From the NCBI GenBank assembly GCA_900491605.1, contig UESW01005003.1:167440-231439 (forward strand): a stretch of DNA of 64,000 nucleotides, written 5' to 3'. Position 1 is the first letter of the stretch; each line of letters opens with the position of its first letter. Both the position numbers and the translations under genes were made by a program. This document shows positions 41,082 through 51,800 of this stretch, one piece after another. This DNA comes from Calamus simplicifolius. Taxonomy: Eukaryota; Streptophyta; Magnoliopsida; Arecales; Arecaceae. The notes beneath the pieces were generated by a model. It ran no database searches. It worked only from the letters and a program-made list of their open reading frames with translations, and had not been told where the DNA came from.

Positions 41082-43734
41082 TAGAGGTGGGCACTGGGCC
41101 GTGCCACCCATGGCACGGCACGGCCTGGCACTGCTACAGTACCGAGCCGTGCCGGGCCCATAAAATTTTTTCTGTTGGCCCAGCATGGCACGGCCCATGA
41201 TGGGCCTGGGCCGGCCCGTCGTGCCGTGCCAGCACGGCCTAGGTGGGCCTGAGTCGTGCCGGCCCAGGTGGGCCGTGCCAGGCACAGCCTAGGGGGCCTG
41301 GGCCGTGCCAGGCATGGCCCACCTGGGGCTTGGCCCATGCACAGCTCAAATAAAAAAATTTATAAAAAATAATTTTTTTGATAAATTAAAAAATTATTAG
41401 GAATAAAGAAATTTTATTAATATAAAACCACCATAATGGTGGGGGGTTTGGCACAGACCCCTACCAGTTTATTAATTTAAATTAAAATGGTACAGAAGGG
41501 AGGGAGGCTAGGCCTGACCTCTAGAAATAATACAATAAGTAAGAAGAAAAAAAAGATCACAACCATCGGATCATCGCCGATCGGATGGATCGCAACCGTC
41601 GGATCGATCATCGCCGATTGGGATCATGGCTTGGATCGATCGCAACTGTCAGATCGTCTTCGATGGGATAGATCGCAACCGTTGGATTGATCATCCCCGA
41701 TCAGGATCATGGCTTGAATCGATCGCAACCATCGGATCGTCTCCGATCGGATCGATCTCAACGGTTCGATCGATCATCACCAATCGGGATCATGGCTTGG
41801 ATTGATCGTAACCGTCAGATCGATCATCGCCGATCGGGATCATGGCTTGGATTGATCACAACCATCGGATTGATCATCGCCGATCGGGATCATGGCTTGG
41901 ATTGATCGAAGACGTCGGATCGTCTCCGATCAGATTGATCACAATGGTCCGATCGATCATCGCCGATTGGGATCATAGCTTGGATCGATCACAATCGTCG
42001 GATCGTCTCCGATTGGATAGATCGCAACCGTTCGATCGATAATAGCATATCAGGATCATGGCATGGATCGATCGCAGCCGTCGGATCGTCTCTGATCAGA
42101 TCGATCATCACCGATCAGGATCATGGCTTGGATCGATCGCAACCGTCGGATCGTCGCCGATTGAATGGATCGCAACCGTCGAATCGATCATCGCCAATCA
42201 GGATCATGGCATGGATCGATCGCAACCATCAGATCGATCGCAACCATCGGATTGATCATCCCTAATTGGGATAATGGCTTGGATCGATCGCAGATGTCGG
42301 ATCATCTCCGATCAGATGGATCGCAACAGTCCGATCGATCATTGTCGATCGGGATCATGGCTTGGATCGGTCGCAATCATCAGATCGTCTCCGATCGGAT
42401 GGATCGCAACTGTTGGATTGATCATCACCGATCGGGATCATGGCTTGGATCGATCGCAACCATCAGATCATCTCCGATCGGATTGATCGCAACCATCGGA
42501 TTGATCATCGCCGACTGGGATCATGGCTTGGATCGATCCAGACGTCGAATCGTCTCCGATCGGATGGATCGCAACCGTCGGATTGATCATCGCCAATCGG
42601 GATCATGGCTTGGATCAATCGCAAACGTCGGATCATCTCCGATCGGATGGATTGCAACCGTCGGATTGATCATCGCCGATCATGATCATGGCTTGGATCG
42701 ATCGCAGACATCGGATCGTCTCCGATCGGATTGATCGCAACAGTCGATCGATCATTGTCGATCGGGATCATGGCTTGTATCGATCGCAACCATCGGATCG
42801 TCTCCAATCGGATGGATCGCAACTGTTGGATTGATCATCGCCGATCGGGATCATGGCTTGGATCGATCGCAACCATCGGATCATCTCCGATTGGATGGAT
42901 TGCAACCATCGGATCGATCATCCCCGATCGGGATCATGGCTTGGATCGATCGCAACCGTTGGATCGTCTCCGATCGGATTGATCGCAACGATCCAATCGA
43001 TCATCGTCGATCGGGATCATGGCTTGGATCGATCGCAATCGTCGGATCATCGCCGATCGGATGGATCGCAACTGTCGGATCGATCATCCCCGATCGAGAT
43101 CATGGCTTGGATCGATCGCAACCATCGGATTGTCTCCGATCGAATTGATCGCAACGGTCCGATCGATCATCGCCGATCGGGATCATGACTTGGATCGATC
43201 GCAACCATCGGATCATCGCCAATCGGATGGATCGCAACTGTCGGATCGATCATCGCCGATCAGGATTATGGCATGGATCGATCGTAATCGTCGGATCATC
43301 TCCGATCAGATCGATCGCAATCGTCGGATCCATCATCGCCGATCAGGATCATGGCTTGGATCAGCTGGCTGGTGCCTAGGTGCACATTGTGCTCCTGGCA
43401 CCAGCCGTGCCATGGCACGGCCTACAAAATGGCCCAGCAGGGCCGTTCTGGCACGGCCAGTAGGGCCGTTGCTGGGCCGTGCCAAAACGGCCCTTCTGGG
43501 CCGTGCCATGGCATGGCCCAGCAATGGCCCTGCTGGGCTGTGCCATGGTACGGCCCACAAAAAGGCCCATTTCTTGATGGGTCACGGGCCGTGCTGAATT
43601 TGAATTTTTCTTTTAGTGGGCCGTGCCTGGCACAGCCCATTTGTTAATGGGCCGTGCCAGGTACGGCACGGTAATTTTTCTGGCACGATAAGCCTGGGTC
43701 GTGCCTGGCACAGCATGGCCCAGTGCCATGCCTA
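41082..43734. mobile_element. Non-autonomous hAT-like transposon, 2653 bp, with 8-bp TSD
   Basis: The left end is TAGAGGTGGGCACTGGGCC. The right end inverted reads TAGGCATGGCACTGGGCC. Both are flanked by the exact duplication CCTGCAAG (41074-41081 and 43735-43742). Subterminal regions are full of GGCCGTGCC / GGCACGGCC words. There is no transposase. The interior is an AT-rich stretch (41345-41560) and a long tandem array (41560-43360). An 8-bp TSD and TAG-type ends fit the hAT superfamily. Confidence 0.9.
41560..43360 (+). repeat. 83-bp tandem array inside the hAT-like element, about 22 units
   Basis: The marker GGATCATGGCTTGGAT recurs at 41621, 41704, 41787, 41837, 41887 and 41970, and so on. 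Spacing is 83 bp, sometimes 50 bp where a 33-bp sub-unit is missing. Units are rich in GATC and in CGATCGATC-type palindromes. Similarity between neighbouring units is high. Open frames across the array are artefacts. Confidence 0.95.
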
Positions 43735-44769
43735 CCTGCAAGAAAGTCCCGGGGTCGGAGGGGGCTCCGGCGGGACCCTCCGACGGCCAAGTTAGTGACT
43801 AAGGTCACAGCTGAAGAAGGGCTCGAGTGAGCCTTATTTTGTGTGGAGAAGAGGGATCTTCGAGAGAAGGAATCCCTTTGAGTAGAGATGGCGATTTCGG
43901 GGGTTATTGCGCATACCTATTTACCGGATGGATTCACCTTTTTATAGGGGTTGATTTTGGCATAATCACGTGGAATTGCGTGAATCAGAAGATCTGCTGA
44001 GCTCTCGCGTGAATCTGGGCCGGTCAGTGGGCCACGTCCCATCAGCTGGTGGGGCTGTCGGGCGGCGCGCGTCGGCGCTGTCGAGCGGCGCGCGTCGGCG
44101 CTGTCGAGCGGCGCGCGTCTGGCGCTGTCGGGCAGCGCGTGTCAGAGAGCGGTTCCTTGAACCGCTGGGGCTGATCTGGCAGGAACTGGAGACGCCGGGG
44201 CCGAGTCGGGCTGGCCGGGGATGGCCTTAGCCGACTCGGCGGGACTGGAGACGCCGGGGCCGAGTCGGGCCGGTCGGGGATGGCCTTGGCTGACTCGGCG
44301 GGACAGGAGATGCCGAGGCCGAGTCGGGCCGGCCTGGGATGGCCTTGGCCGACTCGGCGGAACTGGAGACGCCGGGGCCGAGTCGGGCCGGCCGGGGATG
44401 GCCTTGGCCGACTCGGCGGGACAGGAGACGCCGGGCTGAGTCGGGCCGGCCGGGGATGGCTTTGGCCGACTCGGCGGGACAGGAGACGCTGGGGCCTTTG
44501 GGGGCCGTCGGGTATCGCCCTTCGCGGCTGTCTGGTGTCGGCCTTTGGGGCCGTTGGGCGTCGACCCTCGGGGCCGTTTGGTGTCGGCCTTTGGGGCCGT
44601 CAGTCTTAGAGATGTCGGCCTTTGGGGCCGATGGGTGTCGGCCTTTGGGGCCGTCGGGCGTCGGCCTTTGGGGCCGTCGGTCTTCGGGTGTCAGCCTTTG
44701 GGGCCGACGGTCTTGGAGATATCAAATTTTTTTTAAATCTTTATGGGGTTAACTGGCTCCATTAGGTGC

Positions 44770-46229
44770 ACCATCAGTAACCACCATCTTTAGGCACCTC
44801 TTAAAAGATCATCATTTCATCAAGATAAAGACACTAGGTACAAATGTTCATATGTCATTTTTGTGTAGCTATGTTTCTATGTAAGAACCTCAAGGAGCAT
44901 TTATTATAGGATGATCCACATAGGACTACTGATGATTTGTTTGAAGATGATTCGATCATTATATTTGGTTATACCTCATATCATCTCTCTCTCCGAAGTT
45001 ACTTTCAACTTAGTAATCACAGACCCATCTTTAAGGCTGAATGTTTAAGATCACCTTCAAGTAGTGATCCTGATATAAGGTTTTAGACCAAAATACCTTT
45101 TATTTATATAAAAAAATGCTTGATATTTATTTCATGTTAATGTGATATAATTTAATATCATAGAATTATATTTATAATGATATAAATTATCATCGTAGTG
45201 GAACAATATTTTGTAAGTAATTTTGCTATATCATAGGCAATGATTTTGGATTTTCTTTATATACTTTAATCATAAACATTCAAGATCTTTAATTACTTGG
45301 GGTCACATATGATGATTTAAGATTATTGGAATAAGGTCACCTATGCTTTAAAATATTATCATAGTAATATCATTTTGCTTGTCCAACATCCCTTACAATG
45401 CACCTGCGTATCAATGTTGCATAGTTTTTTTAAAAAATATATATACTTTTAAGTTTCAAACTTTTGCTTAAAATCAATTTAAATATTTAAACTTTTAAAT
45501 ATTATAATTTAGTTCCTTATATTCTAAAAATATCATATAGCTACTGTTCTATTACTTGAGGTCAATTAAAACTTATACAACAGCTTAGTGTGTCATCTTG
45601 CCAATTAATTCACGATTAGATAACGATTACAACTTTAAAATTGGCATTCGAGCAAGATCATGTGGTATACAATCAACTCCGGTATAAGCCAAGGAGAGCA
45701 CACCCCAGCTGGATCAAGGGTTTTCCCACGGTTTTGTTTAATGATCCAACGGATCAGATGGCGGCCAGTACTGCCCTCTGTCTCGTTGGCGGGGGTGAAG
45801 AGCTCCGTGTTTCGCTGGGAAAACGATGCCTCTCTAGGGCACCAGCCAGTGGCCTAGGGTTTGTGGCCGTCTTTGTGAATAAATTTCTATTTTCGGCTTC
45901 AAGAGATCGAGAACGGTGTTTTGGTCCCTCGATTCGGGCCACTTCTTGTAATTGAGAACGGAGAATATTGGCACGGGGACTAGAGTGCGACGGTGGATGG
46001 GCGGCGCGAGATGCTTCCATTTGCAGGCTCTGATGTACGTTTTCTTGTGTATTTATTCTTTGTCATAGGCTTACTGATATGGTTATTAGATTTCACGCAT
46101 TAAAATCCGCGTGTAATTGGCCGTCTCTGGAAGTTTTGGGAAATTTTGGCGAAAAACGTGATATCAGATTGAAATTTCCATGGATTTATAGGTTTCGGCT
46201 TTGTTTTACGTGTCAAAATTGTACCTTTG
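44770..46229 (+). other. Intergenic region and 5' leader of the FRS gene
   Basis: From 44770 to about 45600 the DNA is AT-rich with no recognisable gene. From about 45640 to 46020 it is more GC-rich and could be a transcribed leader. Short frames at 45641-45955 are not convincing. No promoter element could be fixed. Confidence 0.4.
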
Positions 46230-48800
46230 ATGGAGGTTGGAGCGGCATTGGGCCTGGACTTCAACCCTGAGTCGATTGAAGTCGAGCCTGGTGATTCGGT
46301 TGTAATTGAGGATAATGTTGGTGAAGAAGAGAAGGAGGAGGAAGGCGATGTAGAAAATCCAGCAGTTGAAATGAACTGTCAGTCCATGGGGACGGAGTTG
46401 GCTTCTGATGGAGGTGCAGAGGGTAAAGTGGAACCTGAAATGGAACCTGACGAGCCCTATATTGGCATGGAGTTTGATTCCCTCGAGTCTGCGAGGAAGT
46501 TCTACTTTGAGTATGCCGAGCGTGTGGGATTCAGGGTCCGCAACAGTAGGTTTAGGACCTCGAGGCGCGATGACTCCATCATCATGAGGCGGTTCGTGTG
46601 CTACAAGGAAGGATTCTATCTGAAGAATGAGAAGAGGAAGCATGATGGCAAGGAGAGGCAAAAGCGTGCTTCAATAAGGGAAGGTTGCAAGGCGATGTTC
46701 GAGGTGGTTCGGAAGGGTAAGGACAAGTGGGTAGTAGCTAAGCTTATTATCGAACACAACCATGCATTTGTTTCCAATATTAGAACATCTAAGCCTATGA
46801 AGAAGAGAACACCAATAGCCTTCCCTGCTGAGATGAGCTCACCATTTGGAGAAGGGTTTGGAGCTGAGGCTAGACCGCATGCTCTTTGGGGAGGAGGCGA
46901 GGCCTTTAACCTCTTGCAGTACTTTAATAAGATGCAAACAAAGAATCCTGCATTTTTTTATGCCATTGAAGTTGATGAAATCAACAAGTTAAAGAATGTT
47001 TTCTGGGCTGATGCAAAGGCCCGGATGGCTTACAGTCACTTTGGTGATGTTGTTGCTCTTGATACAACATATAAAAAGAGCAAGCTCATGATACCCTTTG
47101 TGCTTTTCACAGGGGTAAATCATCACTTGCAACCTGTTGTATTTGGGTGTTCTGTGCTCTTGGATGAGACAGAGGCTTCTTACGTGTGGTTGCTTGAAAC
47201 ATTTCTAGTGGCTATGAATGGACATCATCCAGTTTCATTCGTTTCTGATCATTGCAAAACCTTAGCAGTAGCAGTTATGAAAGTATTTCGTGGTACCCAT
47301 CACCGTTTTTGCAAGTGGAGGATCTTGAGCAAATGCAAAGAGAAGTTGCCTGATATCTGTTCAACACAAGTAGCTCGGGCTTCTTTCAAAGGGGATATGA
47401 AGAAATGCATTGATGAGACCGATACGGTTCAAAACTTTGAGTCATTATGGGATGCACTTCTTCTTAAGTATAATCTGAGGGGCAATGAATGGATTCAATC
47501 ATTATATGAAGTTCGCCAACAATGGGCCACAGTATATCTGAAGGATAAGTTTTTTGCAGAAGTGTCTCTTACTCAAAGATCTGAAAGTATGAACAAGTTT
47601 TTTCAAAGGAATTTTGCAATGAAGACAAGCTTATTTGAATTCATTGCAAAATTTGATCAGGCCATTGCAGGACAGTATGAGAAGGAACTTCAGGCAGATT
47701 TTGCTAATATGACTACTAGACCTGTTTTGAAAACCCCATCACCGATAGAAAAGCAAGCATCAGAGACATACACAAAAACCATATTTGCTATATTTCAAGA
47801 GGAGCTTGTCCAGGCCTTGGGTTATTCAGTGGAAAATTACCAGGATGGTTCTGTCTGCAGATATCATGTGGCTCTTAATGCAGAGGGTGCCCATAAGGCA
47901 TATGATGTCACCTTTGATTCTTCTGAAACAAGAGCAAGGTGCAGTTGCCAAAAGTTTGAGTTCTCAGGCATCATATGTGGACATATTTTGAGGGTCTTTC
48001 TGACTGTTGGTCTTTGTAAACTTCCAGAAGGTCTTATATTGAAACGGTGGACACAGAATGCCAAGAGTGGCACCATGTTATATGAAAATTGCGCCAAACT
48101 TCAGGGAAATGCTTTAAATGATTTTACTTGGCGATGCAAGGATCTCTGCTTAGATGTTCTAAAATATGCAGCAGAAGGAGCAACATCTTTGGTGATGTTT
48201 AAGGCTGCAAAAGATGCACTGCAAAAGGCTTTTGCTGAAGTTGTTTCTGCAAAAACGTCCTTGCGGTCAACAAAACCAGGTATTGTTTGTTGGATTTTAT
48301 ATTTAGTTTTTCTGGAGCTCTAGGAATCTGGATTAATTTTTTGTGGCTGATTCTTGTATTAAAACATAAATTTAAGTCTTCAAAGTAATTAATCAGGGGG
48401 CAACTTGAGCTATTTTCATTATTTGGGTAAAAGGGTTATTTCCAATTATCGTTGTATTCCTAAAATAACCCTTTGTTCCCACAGCAAGGTAGCCTTCCGA
48501 TCCCACTTCTCATTTGTCCTAGCAAAATTTGACATGTACCTACACAGTAATTTTTCAAAATTACTAATTACCACTAAAGGATTGCTTTTTTTCTTTTCTT
48601 TTCCCTTTGACTTGGACATAGATGCCTTATCCATCTCCTCCTAAACATGGACAACGAATACTAATGAAGCTTTTGTTCAAGTTACTATTTTTCTTTACCT
48701 GCTATCTTTTAATATCACTTCAAGAAATCACATTTTTGAATGCTTGGCCAAAATTACTGCAGGAAATGTAAATTATCATTCTGAATGGGGATTAAGATGA
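46230..48800 (+). CDS. FAR1-RELATED SEQUENCE (FRS) protein, domesticated MULE transposase
   Basis: The family (FHY3/FAR1) are nuclear transcription regulators derived from Mutator-like transposases, known in far-red light signalling and development. Exon 1 is 46230-48279 and exon 2 is 48763-48800, giving about 695 aa; the intron has GTATTG...CTGCAG borders. An acidic N-terminus (1-75) is followed by the FAR1 DNA-binding zinc-finger region (about 81-177, ending in EHNHAF), the MULE transposase domain (about 270-370, motif ALDTTYKK at about 275) and a SWIM zinc finger CSCQKFEFSGIICGH at about 571-585. The frame is uninterrupted and the length is typical. ATG at 46230 is the first in-frame ATG. 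The particular FRS subgroup cannot be named with confidence. Confidence 0.95.
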
Positions 48801-51800
48801 GATGCATTGAAGAGGCAGTTTCGCTGCTCAAATTGAGTTGCTTTTAGGGCAGTTGTTTAAAGAGAATGACATAACAATTCTCCATGAAATCTTCGGGCAT
48901 CATTTTGTAAAGATGCTGATGTATTATAAGGTAAATCTTCATATAATTCTTTGCTTTATTGTCCAATTCTGACATTTTGTTTCACCAGATAAATATACAC
49001 AAGTAAAACCAAATATGCTAATGCTATGCATGTTAAAAAGTTTATAAACAAAATCTTATTGTTTATGACTGTTTATTTTCTTAGCTAATCTAATACTGAA
49101 TTGTTTGACAAGTTGCTTGTTCATAAAACTTATATCAGTTGGCACATGAATGTGCATAGATTAGCTCATACTGGACAGTATATATATAAAAATGAATGGA
49201 ACAAATATCAATTTAGAACATAAAATTAGGTAATAAGATAACAAAAGAAATCAGTACACTAACAAAATATAAATGCAGAACAAAATTTAAGCTCGTGATA
49301 AAATCAATTAAAAATAAAGATAAAATAAATAGTAATCTGGAAAACTAGAATGTGCTGGTTGTTGACCACATCCAAACATGGATTAATGGCAAAAAATAAA
49401 TAATTATAATGTTTAGGTCTACTATCTGAATATAAAATTGAAATAAGTATTAAAAAGTTAAAATTTTATAAAATACAAAAAAAAAAGTTAGAAAATCAAA
49501 AGAAGTATCACAACCTTGCCTTGATCCAAAAATTCTTTTTCTTCAATTTCTTGAATGGTGTTACATTTCCACTTTTTAGTTAGAAACTCAAGAGAGGATG
49601 TTGTGGGTGGCAAAAGAGAGGTATCATGCGAGAGAAAGTTAGGAGACAGGTTGTCTTATGATGTACTGAGTTGGTACAAAATGGAAAACTTTAATATTTT
49701 TGTCATTTGTAATTTAAGAAGCGTGTGGAATGATAAATTGTGTGATGTGGATTCATAGTCTATAACTTTATTTAGTTATTATGTATGGTTACAATCTATA
49801 TATAGTTCATGATATATGTTTATCATACTTTATATAGTTATTATCTATTTTTGCATCTGAGCACTAATTTTCCTACTATTTTGTTCAAATGATGTTGATT
49901 TTGTTCTATAGGCACACTAAATATTAACAATCATGATGAACAGTGGATTCTCCATTTGGATGAGTCTTCAATTGTATTTGATTGGTAGGATTCAAGTTCA
50001 AATCCTCCTGTGAGGAGTGTGGTTGTAAATATTGAAAAATACCTATATGTACTGGTGTGCATGCCATGCATATGTGTACAACCACATATGCATGCAAGCA
50101 TGTATATATGTGAATGTACGAAGAATTAGATCATGCTATCATTACTTAAGACAAAGTCTTTTTTGTTCACTTTGGTCATTTATTGTGCTTTAAACATGTG
50201 AAAAATAATTTTGTATGAAGCAATGTGACCTTGCCAGTGAAATTGTATACTTGTGTCAATGCAGTGCATGGTTCATAACACAAAGCAAAATATATCTCAC
50301 TGCCTACCAAGATGAGTGCTGATTGACTCTAATGTTAGTCATTGTAATTGTTAAGTCTATGAAATGCAGTATTTGTGTTTGTTGGCATTTTCAATTTTCT
50401 CGTTTCAATTTTTCATTGAAAAACATAATTTGTCTCTTTGATTTAATTGTGGATATGTGATGTCGTCACTGTTTATCCCTTCAATCCCGCTTTAGTTCTT
50501 GCATTGGAACTCGGCAAGGTTTGCCTCTTTTAGTATCACAATTTGGTGAGTCATCATGTTTCCTGCTTAATTACTTCCCCATTTTCTTGGGTTTCTTCTT
50601 CTTAGGGGTGGCAATAAGTCAGGTTTAGGTTTGGTCAAGTAACACTCAATTAATGCTTACCCATATATAATCAGAACGAAAAATATAAATGCATAACCGA
50701 CCTATTCATTTCATACAGGCCCATACCCAACTGGCCAGTCCATTGGTAGGGCTTAAGCGATCAGGGGTTGGGCATCCAATAAAGTGAGAGAGAAGCGAAG
50801 AAGTTGAAGTGGTGATCAAAGCATGACAAATCCTGAACAAGCTATTGTGTTCCACTTTTCTTTACAATCATTTTTATTTGGTCTCTTGACCATTAATTGA
50901 GTAACTTTCTTGATCACTTCCACCAAGACTTGGTTAGCCGTTGTCCCACTGACTATTGCTACTATTCCGGGGGCCTAGATAGAAATTAATTGGCACATGT
51001 TTTAGTTGACAGATGGCCAACATAGGTTTTTATCAAGCCAGTAGCCCGTAATGGTGGTCCAGGATAAACTGGTCAGTTTTCATAATTGACGACATTCTCT
51101 GGAAATTCGCTTGTGCGTTATCAATTATACTATATAGTCAAAAACTGGGTCAACATTCACATTTAGCTGGATCAATCCAACCTTTTACTGCTTACCAGTG
51201 GCTACAGAGCTAATTTGAGTTTTTGAGTTTTGAATCCATATTGTACGGGTCATTCTTGGCCCACGGTCAACTGAAATACCTATTTTTGGAGAACCAGGAC
51301 TTGAGTTAGCTCAATGTGAACACTTAATGTCTGAACCCTTTCAAGAGATTAATCACTTGTTGTAGCCTGAGGAAGTAGTTTAAAAGCTGTACATTTAGAC
51401 AGCATAAAAATTTCATATTTATCCTAGAAGTAAGATAAGTTTTTAAGCATCTTGTTGTAGTTATAATGCATCATTCAGTGCGTTCCAGCTTTTTTGTGAT
51501 AATCTATGAAAATTTTCCTTTCATTATTTTTACCTTCAACCTACTAGCATCATCTGGCAGTTACCTTGCTATATGTCCATATATGTACCCATCTTCATAG
51601 ATTCATTACTTGTCTGGTCCTTAGCTACTGAAAGGGTGCAGGAGTATATTCAGTTGCGGGTAGAGGGAACTGGGTCTTGATAAAAGATTTAGACTAATGT
51701 TTGGGAAGCAGTTGAAGGGACTAGTTTCTGCTGAAGTTCTGCAGTGGCTGCAACACCCCATATAGAACTTTCATCTTTTAATGTCTGTATGTAGCTACAG

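Larger units (their letters stand above)
36667..44764 (-). mobile_element. Gag-only Ty3/gypsy element (element C), complete with TSD, no pol
   Basis: LTRs at 36667-38291 and 41004-44764 are flanked by the 5-bp duplication GGTGC (36662-36666 and 44765-44769). The minus-strand order is 5' LTR, primer site, gag, a tandem array of 24 bp, polypurine tract and 3' LTR. No protease, RT or integrase is present in the 2.7-kb interior. The array is the same family as in element A, and the polypurine tract (GGAGGGCATT, then TGAT) matches A and B. It is therefore probably a non-autonomous relative mobilised by Tat-type elements, in the style of plant TR-GAG elements. Confidence 0.93.
41004..44764 (-). repeat. 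Element C 5' LTR (right copy), split by a nested element
   Basis: It matches the left LTR at 41004-41081 and again from 43735 on. The gap is the inserted element 41082-43734. TATA box TATAAAAAGG on the minus strand is at 43937-43946. The outer end reads CCATTA instead of CCATCA, a single change. About 5-6 copies of the 59-bp repeat lie at 44165-44490. Confidence 0.93.

Noticed and set aside
41487..43597. Chains of open frames with MAWIDRN-type repeats
   Set aside because: They come from the 83-bp array inside a non-autonomous transposon.
45641..46020. Open frames on both strands upstream of the FRS gene
   Set aside because: No similarity recognised; more likely 5' leader sequence of the FRS gene.
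49980..50020. SINE-like B box (GTTCAAATC)
   Set aside because: No convincing A box upstream and no identifiable tail or TSD.
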